Under the pieces are notes generated by a model. That model was not told the DNA's origin, searched no databases, and was given only the letters and a program-made list of their open reading frames with translations. From positions 372,001 to 436,000 of the forward strand of contig MU867066.1 of the NCBI GenBank assembly GCA_033725935.1: a stretch of DNA of 64,000 nucleotides, read 5' to 3'. This stretch comes from Cladorrhinum sp. PSN259. Lineage: Eukaryota; Ascomycota; Sordariomycetes; Sordariales; Podosporaceae. Shown in pieces: positions 46,364 to 55,640 of this stretch; the first letter of the stretch is position 1, and every line of letters begins with the position of its first letter. Position numbers and translations under genes: made by a program.

Positions 46364-47259
46364 TGTTTGGCAGTTGGCAGCTTGGTTGCGTAAGTCTCTG
46401 GTTGTTCAACAAACCTCGCAATTCAGGACATCGAAAAGAAGCAATGGAGGATAAAGGTCAGAAATGGGTCTGTTGGTTGGTCAAAATTATCCTGCAGATG
46501 CAAACCAGGAGACTTTGGTACAGTTCACAACAAAAACATGATCACACAGGCAAACAAAGTCGCAATAAAAGCACGGGTTCCCTTTCCAGTGCGTCACTGG
46601 TTCCTTTCTTCCTTGCTGTTCATGATTTCATTTTGCTGAGACGTGAAGAGCCAGCAATGTCTGGATGCCCGGGGCGGTTGGAAGGGAGTGTTTCAGGCAG
46701 CCATGGGCGAACTTGGACAATCCCGCAAGAGTGCCTTTGCATTTGATTGGGCGGGAATATTCCGACAGCTCAGCTCCGCTTGACCATAGTGTGATGTCTT
46801 GTGGAAGGTTGGCTGCAGCTGGGGACCTGCAGAAGGAGGGTCCTTATAGAGGGACCCACTGCAGCAGCTGCAGCCACCCTTTGTGGGTGAACCACAAAGG
46901 GGTCACATGACTACCTTTGTCTACCTATCTATAGATTGTAGACAAATGAACTTGAATTGCTTGCCTGAGGAATCAGATTCCTCGGCACGGAGAGTGCCCC
47001 GCACTCTCCCTACTTATAGGAAACTATCTACATAGGTTTTCTGAAGTAATCTTTGTACCTTGCTCGCTCTGCTCGCTGTCTTGGACAGCGAGCAGTCTTT
47101 GATTGGTTAGAGGGGGAGTTGTGGGTCTTTACATCCCTGGCCCAATGATTGGATGAGGTGTGTCCCTTGGCTTGTTCGGAACCCTGGGACCCCACCTACC
47201 CCGCCTTGACCTTTGCCGTCAATGTTGCTCCCTGTTTTCCTCACCCACATTTCACAAAC
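46364..47259. promoter_or_regulatory. Divergent promoter with hairpin array
   Basis: 896 bp between the giant C2H2 gene and the Zn2Cys6 gene at 47260. The left 440 bp look ordinary; the right half contains the hairpin array described separately. The array ends 164 bp upstream of the Zn2Cys6 start codon. Confidence 0.55.
46807..47095. repeat. Array of five perfect hairpins plus one nested foldback
   Basis: Consecutive inverted repeats with unrelated stems. (1) 46811-46821 pairs with 46865-46875 (GGCTGCAGCTG, 11 bp), enclosing CTGCAG at 46827/46859 and GGGTCC/GGACCC (46838-46843 with 46852-46857). (2) CCCTTTGTGG 46877-46886 with 46892-46901, loop 5. (3) TTTGTCTAC 46916-46924 with 46938-46946, enclosing palindrome ATCTATAGAT. 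(4) GAGGAATC 46967-46974 with 46976-46983, loop 1, stem extendable past one bulge. (5) GGAGAGTGC 46989-46997 with 47001-47009, loop 3. (6) CTGCTCGCTGTC 47069-47080 with 47084-47095, loop 3. All stems listed are perfect. Function unknown. Confidence 0.9.
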
Positions 47260-49491
47260 ATGTCGTCCGGCGCCGCTCCATCGGCTCCATCCGCCTCTGC
47301 TCCGGGCCCTTGGCCACGGCAAAAGAGGAACCAGGTGGTCAGAGCCTGCGACTGGTGTCGACGACACCGGACCAAATGTGACAATAGCGTTCCATGCTCC
47401 AACTGTCGAAGCAGAGGCGCCCAGTGCAGCAACGACGCTGTCAAAGCCACATCATTGCCCCATGCTTATCGAGAGATTGAGCAACTAAGAAAAAAGGTCC
47501 AGGATCTCGAATTGGAGCTGCAGGAAGAGCGCGGAACGACCTCTTCGGAGCGGCAATCACTCCGGCTGCCCTCCTCGGTCTGCAGCCCGCCGGAACTTTC
47601 CAGCCGGGGCAGCACTTTAGAGTCTGGCTACAGTGATGCGCAAGACATATGGGGTGGTGTGCACGTTGGTACGGCTCGCTCTCAGCATAAGACCTGGTAT
47701 GGCCCATCTTCTCTGTTCTACTTCCTTAGCCGCTTCGCCGCCTTCTTGAACTCGGACTTGCTGCGTGCCCAGTCTACCGACCACATATTGGAATTGAATC
47801 CTCCGAGCATGCTGCTTGATGAACCTACCAAGACTTCAGACCAAAGTGGACCGGCCACCAGGACAACTCACTCGGAGTACTTGAACCTATCCCAAGAGGA
47901 ATACTTTCTCGATCTTTACTGGCAGTCGTACCACACCGGACTTCTCCCGATACTTGATGAGGCGGATTTCAAAGCGTACTATCGATCGTTATGGAAAACA
48001 GACGGACGCCAGCGAGTACCATCGCCATTGGTCGACATCGTCTTGGCTCTTTGCGTGCAGTACGGCGTTTCCAAGGAGATGCCAGCTAGAAGGCAGGAAC
48101 CTGCCGGGGGCGTTGACGCCACGGTGGCTGGCAATATGTATTACCGACGCTGCCAGCGCTTGCTAGCATACGAATCTGAGAGCCCAACTATAGCCACAAT
48201 GCAGTGCCATTTGCTCTGCTGCATTTACCTGTGTTGTGGTACCTTTCAAAACATGGCCGACAGCGCTTGCGGACAGGCTGTCCGAGTAGCATACATGTTG
48301 GGTCTCCACTTGGACCCTCTAGACACAGCACCTCTTGGTGAAAGAGAGATGAGGAAGCGCCTCTGGTGGGCTCTCTATATGCTGGATAGTAAGATCGGTA
48401 TGAAGCTTGGTCGCCCATTTCTCGTCTACCTATCCCGGTCTTCGCCGGCTCTGCCAGGCGATGGCTTCGAAGTCGCGATGCAATCTGGATCAAGTTTTGC
48501 TCCACTTGGAGACGACGTCACTTGGCTGAGCTTCCACCTTCATCAATCAAAACTGTTCAAGGCGACCCGAGACCTCCACGCGGCATTTTACAGCCGTCAT
48601 ATCGACGTCGACAGCGCCAAGACTATATGGGACGATGTTGGGGCTCTGGAATCCCAAGCCAATTTTTTAAAAAGCCATACCGCAGGCTTGGAACAGTGGA
48701 GAAGCGAGGTGCCTAGTGCCCTCACTACCAAGCGCATTGGCAAAAGTCATGCCTTCGCCACAGACGGGACAATCCTAGACATTGAACCATTTGCACCGTT
48801 ATGGATCCAGCGGCAACGCCTCCTTCTCGAACTGATATACCATAACCTCTGCACCAATCTCTACAGACCCTTCATCTCGTTCACCCATAACCTCCCATCG
48901 TCGACGGCGGCGGGTGAAGCGGCCAATCAGTGTGTTCTTCACGCTGCGGAGTTGACTCTAATTATACACCATGTTCTCTCCTCCACCACCATCTTAGCGG
49001 GATGGTACGAAGTATTCCAGTGGCAGTGGAACGCCGCCATGACCCTTCTAGGATTTGTGTTTGCAAATCCTCGCGCGCAGTCTTCCGAGAGAGCCAGGAC
49101 CGCCATCAATCAAGCCGTGGCTGTTTTCGATATTTTCAGCCAGAGCTTCGCCGTCTCGGCAAGTGCATCGAGGATCGTGCGCGAGCTTGCAGCCAAGGCG
49201 GAATCTGTCGTGCAGGAGAGTCAACGGAGTCAGAGTCAGAGTCAGACTCAGACCATGGCCGACACGTCCTCGTTGCTCCTGACGGACATGCCCCTGCAAA
49301 ATGGCGCATTCGTGGGCAATGATACGACAACTAGGAGCACGATGGATGATTTTGTTAACTTTGGAGGTCTGCTGCAGATGGCCTGTGATGTAGAACAGTG
49401 GATTGATCTTGGTATGCTATGGCCGCCGTCCGGAGAAGTTTATATGGACCCATGGTTGGAGGGTTACGAGAGCACAATAAGCACAACGTAG
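47260..49491 (+). CDS. Zn2Cys6 transcription factor
   Basis: Single-exon, 743 aa from the ATG at 47260. An in-frame ATG at 47149 would add 37 residues without domain content. The zinc cluster is Cys30, 33, 40, 46, 49, 56 (C-x2-C-x6-C-x5-C-x2-C-x6-C) with a basic lead-in. A heptad coiled coil follows directly (YREIEQLRKKVQDLELELQ), the usual dimer element. The fungal-specific transcription-factor domain spans about 210-480, with FLDLYWQSYHTGLLPILDE, VRVAYMLGLHLDP and RKRLWWALYMLDSKIGMKLG. A Ser/Gln run (SQSQSQTQT) lies near residue 660. Nuclear regulator; targets unknown. It is 20 kb from the PKS cluster and divergent from the giant C2H2 gene, which would make that gene the natural first target to test. 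Confidence 0.9.
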   Translation: MSSGAAPSAPSASAPGPWPRQKRNQVVRACDWCRRHRTKCDNSVPCSNCRSRGAQCSNDAVKATSLPHAYREIEQLRKKVQDLELELQEERGTTSSERQSLRLPSSVCSPPELSSRGSTLESGYSDAQDIWGGVHVGTARSQHKTWYGPSSLFYFLSRFAAFLNSDLLRAQSTDHILELNPPSMLLDEPTKTSDQSGPATRTTHSEYLNLSQEEYFLDLYWQSYHTGLLPILDEADFKAYYRSLWKTDGRQRVPSPLVDIVLALCVQYGVSKEMPARRQEPAGGVDATVAGNMYYRRCQRLLAYESESPTIATMQCHLLCCIYLCCGTFQNMADSACGQAVRVAYMLGLHLDPLDTAPLGEREMRKRLWWALYMLDSKIGMKLGRPFLVYLSRSSPALPGDGFEVAMQSGSSFAPLGDDVTWLSFHLHQSKLFKATRDLHAAFYSRHIDVDSAKTIWDDVGALESQANFLKSHTAGLEQWRSEVPSALTTKRIGKSHAFATDGTILDIEPFAPLWIQRQRLLLELIYHNLCTNLYRPFISFTHNLPSSTAAGEAANQCVLHAAELTLIIHHVLSSTTILAGWYEVFQWQWNAAMTLLGFVFANPRAQSSERARTAINQAVAVFDIFSQSFAVSASASRIVRELAAKAESVVQESQRSQSQSQTQTMADTSSLLLTDMPLQNGAFVGNDTTTRSTMDDFVNFGGLLQMACDVEQWIDLGMLWPPSGEVYMDPWLEGYESTISTT

Positions 49492-49783
49492 ATTGTATCA
49501 GGCTTGTGTCGCGGTTTCTTTTCTTTTTTCTTTTTTCTTTTTTTTTTTATTATAGAAAAAATAAATCGAAAATAGTTGTCTTTATCGTTATTTATTCATT
49601 TGATATCACTTGATATCACTTGTGTTAAATTAACCTCTAGCGAAGGCTATGAGAACGCGAGAAACCTACCTTTTACGCATCTACAGATCCTACTTGAAGG
49701 ATATATATACCAAGATGAAGAGGCAGGGAAAAAGCAATAAGATGTGCGATACATTATCCTAATAGGATATAAAAATAACTAGT
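49492..49783. other. Short convergent intergenic region
   Basis: Pyrimidine tract (TTCTTTT repeats, 49515-49545) after the Zn2Cys6 stop codon, then A/T-rich DNA to the DJ-1 stop. No gene. Confidence 0.5.
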
Positions 49784-50559
49784 CTAGAGAGTCTCAAATA
49801 CTTGGACGACAGCTCTTGCAGTAGACGCTGCGCTAGCTGGGTTCTGACCTGTAACGAGGCGCCCGTCCACGACATGATAATCGTCCCAAATTCCAGATGA
49901 ACGCGAGTCTAACAATGGTTAGCAAACTATCTCAATACCGCAAGGCATTTAGGACTTGACTCACACTTGGCGCCTAGCTTTTCGGCAAGCTCCTCGACCA
50001 TTGGACTACCCCATGTCCTCAATTCGGACATGATTCCCATGGTGTTCTCAGCTTCCGTAGTGAAGCCGGTTATCTCTTTCCCCTTGATGAGTGGCTCATT
50101 GGTAGCCAGGTCCACGACACCGGCGAAGATGGCAGGGCCGTGGCAGACAGAGGAGACGACGCCGCCGTTGGCCCAGACCTGCGAGGCGATCTTCTGCAAC
50201 GCCGAGGCATTAGGGTAGTCGATTAGGGCTGCGTGACCGGCCGATGCATAGAAGACGCCGTACTTGGAGCCGTCGAGGTCGGCGGCTTTGGGCATGTTGT
50301 CGAGCTTCTTGCGGAAGTCGCTGTTCAGATCATTCCAGATGGCCAGGTCTTCGCCATTCAGAAAGCCCGGTTGCTGGGAGAGCCAATCAGGGGTATATGA
50401 TCCAGTCTCGGAAGCGAGATCAACCTCGAACCCGGCAGCAGTGAGCACTTTGTATGGGTGCAGCGCCTCGCTAATGAACAGCCCGGTAGTCTCCTTGCCC
50501 TCGAAGAGCGTGGCACTTGCTGAAGTTATGCTAATAAGAGCGCGGCGTGCTGGAGACAT
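49784..50559 (-). CDS. DJ-1/PfpI family protein, Hsp31-like
   Basis: Exons 50559-49965 and 49908-49784, 56-nt intron; 239 aa. The second exon supplies the conserved end GIWDDYHVVDGRLVTGQNP, which continuing past the donor would lose. The nucleophile elbow VSSVCHGPA places the reactive Cys at 139 with His140 beside it. The N-terminal strand and a Glu31 after it complete the expected pocket of class I glutamine-amidotransferase-like Hsp31/DJ-1 proteins. Family members act as glutathione-independent glyoxalases, deglycases or chaperones in cytosol under stress. No targeting signal. Domain call firm; activity by family only. Confidence 0.9.
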
Positions 50560-51196
50560 GGTTGGTCGAGGTGAGGCTATGCCGCTGCAGTTGTAGTTTT
50601 GATGCTGAGGGTGGCTCAGGAGTTGATACAGATGGAGGGATGGAGAGTGGTGTTGAGTTTGTTATGTTGAGTTGTGGTGAGGTGTTGTGTTGGTGGTAGT
50701 GAACAAAAGATTAAGGTCAGGACCAGCTACCTATATTTATATCCATTTGCTCGATACTTTTGACGGCTTGCACCTGTTACAACTGACACCATTCGTAATG
50801 TTGTGGCCTCTCGGACTGTACCGGCTGGCCTCGCTTCGATGGGAGCCTCCGAGTGGACCCAGTATAGCGGAAGTCTCCCATTGGCGTATTTGCGGTTCAT
50901 AGCGGAGCTACCCTGTCTGATTACTAACCCACTGCAGTTAAAGCGGAAGTCTCCCATTGGCGGATTTGCGCGGCTCATAGCGGAGTCATCCTGTCTGATT
51001 ACTAACCCACTGCAGTTAAAGCGGAAGTCTCCCATTGGGCAGATTTGCGGCTCATGGCGGAGTTATCCCGTATGATTACACAATCCGGAGTTCTCCGACT
51101 ATACAGATTGTCTTTAACTCAATTGTATTAAAGCAAGCAGTCGTGTTCAAAGTCCAACCATCGGGGTCATAGCCTGCGCTCACCATCCCCGATCCT
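50560..51196. other. Divergent intergenic region with tandem repeat
   Basis: Lies between the DJ-1 gene (minus) and the GFA gene (plus). The left part has GGTGTTGTG-type G/T-rich sequence near 50640-50700; the middle is a ~77-bp tandem repeat at 50866-51082. No gene. Confidence 0.5.
50866..51082. repeat. Three-copy tandem repeat, 76-78 bp unit
   Basis: Units begin with AGCGGAAGTCTCCCATTGG at 50866, 50942 and 51020. Each contains TTTGCGG/TTTGCGCGGCTCAT and CTGATTACTAACCCACTGCA (the last copy is diverged and truncated). Copies 1 and 2 are most alike. It lies in the divergent promoter, ending about 115 bp before the GFA start codon. Confidence 0.9.
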
Positions 51197-51845
51197 ATGA
51201 ACAATCTAGCACCACATTCCACATCTTCTCAAGAGTCGCAACATCCAACACAGAGCATGTCTGCCACTGCCGATAAGTCAAGAGCTTACATCCCGCTCGC
51301 CGGCGGTGCGAGCGATGGCTGGTCTACAGAACACGAAGCGACTGCTACATGCTTCTGCGGTGCCGTGCAACTAGCCTTTGTAAGTCTGGACCAGCCAGCA
51401 CACCGTTGAATACCGGTGTTTAACCGTACTAACACCTTCCTCCCACTCGTAGCCGACAAAGGCTCCCGGTTTGGTCAACACATTTGTCTGTAACTGTACC
51501 GATTGCCGAAAGATCACGGCGTCCATGTTCGCCTCCAACTTCACCGTTGCCAACACCCACCTGAAACACCTGCGCGGCCTTGAGAAGCTGAAGAGTTTCG
51601 GCCAGTCACACACTATTGCGTCGGGCAATGTCATGACGAACTACTTTTGCTCGACGTGCGGCACGCTCATGTATCGCGTCAGCTCGGCCTTTCCGGGTCA
51701 AAGCATCTTACGTATCGGCACCGTCGACGATTTTAATCTCCACGAGACCAAGCTCCGGCCCCAGATAGAGCAGTTTACTAAGGACCGTATCTCCTGGTTC
51801 ACCGGCGTGGAGGGGGCTCAGAAGTTTGAGGCCGCGGCCAGTTGA
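51197..51845 (+). CDS. GFA/CENP-V domain protein
   Basis: Exons 51197-51379 and 51453-51845, phase-0 intron of 73 nt (GTAAGT donor); 191 aa, or 171 aa if translation begins at Met21 (51257). The zinc-binding cysteines of the glutathione-dependent formaldehyde-activating (GFA) fold are in order: CFCG (Cys52, Cys54), CNCTDC (Cys74, 76, 79) and CSTCG. The length is typical for fungal single-domain members. Family role: small-molecule, glutathione-adduct or unknown chemistry in cytosol; many fungal copies are uncharacterised. Divergent from the DJ-1 gene, which also belongs to an aldehyde-stress family, so a shared stress promoter is possible but not shown. Confidence 0.87.
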
Positions 51846-52028
51846 GCTGGAGGCTACAGTTTGCGTCGTTTGCGAGCTTTGCGAAAGGATCGATTTGTCG
51901 CCGGCACCAAAACCCACGGCATCTGCTCTTCATCTTTTTACAATATTGTATTTTCCAAGTTTTTTTCTTCTAAACGCTTCGCTTGTTTGTTAGCAGAGAA
52001 AAACCAATAGAGACAATGAATGCGATTA

Positions 52029-52375
52029 CGCGCCTCGATATATGTCTACCATGTCGGCTAGCTCAGCTGCCACGTCGTCCTCGTCATCCTGAAAGATACA
52101 CAGCGCTCACGTGTCACGGTTATAGCGTCCAGAATGTTCTTTGTGAGCTTTTCCAGTGGCAGGGCAGCCGAATGCGCGGCAAGCGTAGCTTTCGTGGTTT
52201 TGCATTCTGGGCCATAGCCCCAACAATAACTGAGTGCTGCGTACTGCGCAATTGTACAGTTTGTGGCATACGTAGGCCCAGCTATATTGTCGACGGGCGA
52301 TACGACAATCACGCGCTTGGGGAGCTTAGTAGTGTTAAGTTTGACGTATTCCGGATGTGTGTGGTATCGTACGTG
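52029..52375 (-). pseudogene. HET-domain relic
   Basis: Minus-strand reading gives KLPKRVIVV, then YAALSYCWG, PLEKLTKNILDAITVTRE, and after a small internal deletion and frame change DDEDDVAAELADM followed by VDIYRGA. These are consecutive HET-domain landmarks. The segment that should carry the WVDxxCIxQ core is missing between TVTRE and DDEDD. A 22-nt GTGAGC...TTTCAG stretch there mimics an intron but is too short. The gene is dead and lies directly beside another relic. Confidence 0.75.
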
Positions 52376-52506
52376 GATGTAAATCGGTGAGTAACCTGGC
52401 GCCCGTCGGGGACGGTGAGATTGAGATGGGCTACATCTTCACGCATTATTATCGTGCGACATTTTTCGGCTGTGGCCTTAGTTCATTTTTTTGTGGCATC
52501 GTGGTT

Positions 52507-53010
52507 TTATACGGCACTGCTGCCACTAGCACTAGCCCCTCGGGATCCAATCATCCGTATTTCAGATTCGCCTCCTATTTTCACTGACCGATTATCAATC
52601 CCGGGCCATATCAACAGGTTGCCGGCACTCCGAATTGCTGCCTTCTCCCTTGCCGGGAAGTATTTTGCGATAAGCGGACGAAGAGTCGGCAGACAAACGC
52701 AGACCATGCCATATCCGAGCTCGCCGATGGACCAGCTGGTGATGGTTATTGCCTTAAATGTGGTATTTGGGTGGTTGCCAAGGCCTAGGAACGCGATACG
52801 AATGATGGAGTTTGCATATGTGCTATTTAGGCAGCGCCTGTTAGTCCGCTTCTTAAGTAGGTATATATCTAGGCTAATTTATAAGAAACCGAGACTGAAG
52901 ATGCCGATGAGGCATACCTTCTTGAGGATAGGGAGCCTTAAGGTCTTGAGGAGCGGTAGCGGCAGGACGAAAATGGCAATGTCGGTTATAATATTCCCCG
53001 TGGCGTAGAT
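52507..53010 (-). pseudogene. Relic of a rhodopsin-fold fungal membrane protein
   Basis: Minus-strand frame fragments read ATGNIITDIAIFVLPLPLL, then KTLRLPILKKVCLIGIFSL followed by a stop, then after degenerate sequence SWSIGELGYGMVCVCLPTL and RPLIAKYFP. This order (NIxTDxxIxxLP, LRLPxxKK, ExxxGxxCxCLPTLRPL) is that of the large fungal family of integral membrane proteins with a rhodopsin-like domain (PTH11/SAT4-type neighbourhoods). Stops and A/T-rich stretches (around 52855-52885) break the frame. Not functional. Confidence 0.7.
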
Positions 53011-53464
53011 ATATTACTGGGGGCCCGTGGGGATGTATACGGAACTGATGCTTTTGTCTTAGAAGCCCGAGATGGGTTGGCATTGGAAGATGATAAGGCA
53101 TATCTGCAATATACCCTATACCCCGACGATAACTAGTATGATGTAGTACGCTGTTCGTAGCTTCGGTAGGGGGAATATCCGCAGGTAATGTAGGAGGATA
53201 TATACTTTGATGCTATTAGGGATGACCGATATAGAATAACCGAGATGAAGAAGGTCTGTTTTTTGGTGGGTTGCAAACTGTATTAGCGGAGTTGGGGGCG
53301 TGAAAGTGTGCCTTTATTGGGGTGGAACGCACTCTCCAGAAGGTCTTTAGCTCGTCTGGTTGTAATGTCCATGCATGCCGACCTAGGCCTTCCGTAGTCG
53401 CTTATGTCACCCGTCAGCATGGCGGTGCCAAAGGTTGTATTGTAGGCATACACTCACCAACAAT
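53011..53464. other. Intergenic, decayed DNA
   Basis: TA-rich sequence with many TATA words upstream of the rhodopsin-type relic, possibly its eroded 5' part. No readable frame. Confidence 0.35.
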
Positions 53465-53928
53465 TCACCTAACTACCCCCAGCTTAGCGCAGATAACGAA
53501 GGCTCATCATCCTGGCATAGCTCGTTCCTGACATAACTCGTACACCGGGTGTTGCAGCCAAGAGTAGCATGTAGATCTAGAACCTCGTTACCATACCTAA
53601 GCTGGCAACTAATCGAGGCTGGTACCCCAGTAAAACAAAAGGCTACGGAAAAATTGTTGTTGGTTGGTTGGCTATGATCTGCCCATCAAGCATCCACTAT
53701 CCACACCTACTATACCCACCCTGAGCCACCTCAAAACTCCACGGTGATTAACAAATCTCACAACTCTGCTTATCAATTTGTTTTCAAGCAAATCATACTC
53801 GACGGTATCCATACAACATCGCTGCCTAGCGACAGCAGCTATTCACAACCAAGGTACATGTACCAATCCGCACTGAGCCCAGAATTGAGCCCAGCATTGA
53901 AACCGCATTGAACTGGGATCCACCTACC
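53465..53928. repeat. Dispersed repeat, copy 2
   Basis: About 464 bp similar to 36826-37352 in the same orientation, shorter by an internal ~70-bp gap. It begins within CACCTAACTACCCCCAG and ends near GGGATCCACCTACC, 33 bp before the PEBP-like stop codon. Differences from copy 1 include many C/T changes. No coding potential. Confidence 0.85.
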
Positions 53929-53960
53929 TCCGTCCCAAAAGAATGAAAATAAAAATAAAA

Positions 53961-54802
53961 TTATGCACCAACCTCAACCCAATTCCCAGCCACGGGCGAC
54001 CCCAATCCGACGGTCTTGACAAAGTTATTAACGTCGAACCCAAAAGTCTGCCCGACCTGCTGCCTCGTAATCGCGGGCGCCCCTTCCTTGGTCTCAAACA
54101 GCAGACTGATGTACTTGTGCGGGTGAGGCGGGTTCTCGGCCGGGGGAGCGGGACCGGTGTAGGTGATTGGACCTGCCGCCGCTGTTGAGCTTCCTGCGGT
54201 TTTTAACTCGTAGATGCCTGCCGAGTTTGGAGTGGAGGATGGTTTGAAACTACCAATAGTATTTTATGTTAATAATAATACTCCGAGGAGAAGAGGTTGG
54301 GGATAAAGGACTGAGGTACTGTAGATATACGATATGACGTAGTTATGGGAAACTGGGAACCAACTTGAAAGATAACGGGGAAAGAGTTGTTGATAGAAAA
54401 TAAGAAAATAACCCACCCAGTAATCAAAGCGTGCAAGTTATTCTTCCTCGGCCCCGGGGCAGACGGGTTCTGAAAGTTGGCCGGAACGTCAACGTCAACC
54501 ATCAGCCAGAGGTACGACGTGCCATTCAGCGGGGTGGTGGTGCCGATTGTTGGCTGTTTGGATGTTTCTATCATAAAAACTGTCAATACCTATACTATAC
54601 TAGAGACTGCTAGAAGAGAAGGGTAAGTAAACATACCAGCCTTGGTGAAGCTTGCTCCGGGAGTCGTAACGGGTTTACTCCCAAAGGTCACTTCCAGTCT
54701 GGGTTTAGCTTCCGGCGTGAAACCCGGTGGTGTTTCTGCCGACACCAAGGAAGAGGAGAGGGAGGAGAGCAGGATGGTGATGAGTGTTGGTGAGAGATGC
54801 AT
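53961..54802 (-). CDS. Secreted PEBP-like protein
   Basis: Exons 54802-54637, 54567-54417 and 54249-53961 (introns 69 and 167 nt); 201 aa. The N-terminal ~22 residues are a signal peptide ending in SLVSA. The core shows the phosphatidylethanolamine-binding fold pattern: MVDVDVPA in place of the usual DPDAP, LHALITG, then YTGPAPPAENPPHPHKYISL and LLFET. The C-terminus is FGFDVNNFVKTVGLGSPVAG. The second intron is the longest found in the window but its GTGGGT donor keeps the ITG|FKPSS join in frame. Family members bind phospholipid or inhibit proteases; secreted fungal forms are uncharacterised. Ligand unknown. Confidence 0.82.
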
Positions 54803-55640
54803 CGTGAAAAGTTATCGAGATGAAATTCTGACTAGAATGCGCAAAAGAGAGCCAGAAAGCTCAGTTCAGATCGAAGGGGAACGACGTACTGATATACTGA
54901 TTCAGGATACTCTTTTTTTTTTAATAGACACCTCGTTTCACCGTGATTGCGTGACGAGGTTATCCGGTACCCGGAAGTGGATAAATCGGAAAGCATCCGA
55001 AAAAGCCCAACCAACGGAGTCAAAGAACCATGACGATACTGCGACTTTAATCTATTATTCCCCGCGTTGCGTATATATACCGCTGTTGTAAAATCTGGAG
55101 CAATTCACTCAGCCAGGGGTGTCAATATTGCTTGTCAAATCTTTTCTCCGGCTTGGCTCAACGCCGGCAAGCGTCAACAGAGTAAGAGACGGCAACGGGG
55201 GAGGACTAGAGTTTTGCATGCCTTGTAGAAAAGAAGGGATCAATCTTTTTTGACTGAGGTAGGGTATGTTTAAAATCATCAACAGCAGGCAAATTGCGTC
55301 GGATTGAGCTTGCGAGATGTCGTAGTGAGGAATTTAGCAGGATTTTTAATATCTGTTCTCAGCGGTACTGGGCAGTTTGGAAACTTGGTGGGAATATTGT
55401 ATCACGGCCGGCCGTAAACCTGGACAGCAACTCTCACCGGTACGAGTTGACCGGTGTCAGCGCCAGTCAACTGAATCAAAACAACCTCTTCGGGGAGATA
55501 CTGGCAGGCAGCGCGGATGAAATTGAGCGCTTATTCCTAGCATAGAGCTCAATTTTAAAAAGATCGGCGGCAAAGATGAACGGCTCTGGAGAGCACAGCT
55601 CTTGGTCTGGGTGCTAAGGAGTGTTGTCGAGCACATATCG
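54803..55640. other. Intergenic, no gene recognised
   Basis: Promoter of the PEBP-like gene (TATATATA near 55072) and 3' flank of the membrane-protein gene. Short plus-strand frames without domains. Confidence 0.4.

Noticed and set aside
52110..52140. GTGAGC...TTTCAG as a tiny intron rescuing the HET relic
   Set aside because: It would be about 22 nt, below a workable intron size, and the conserved HET core would still be missing.
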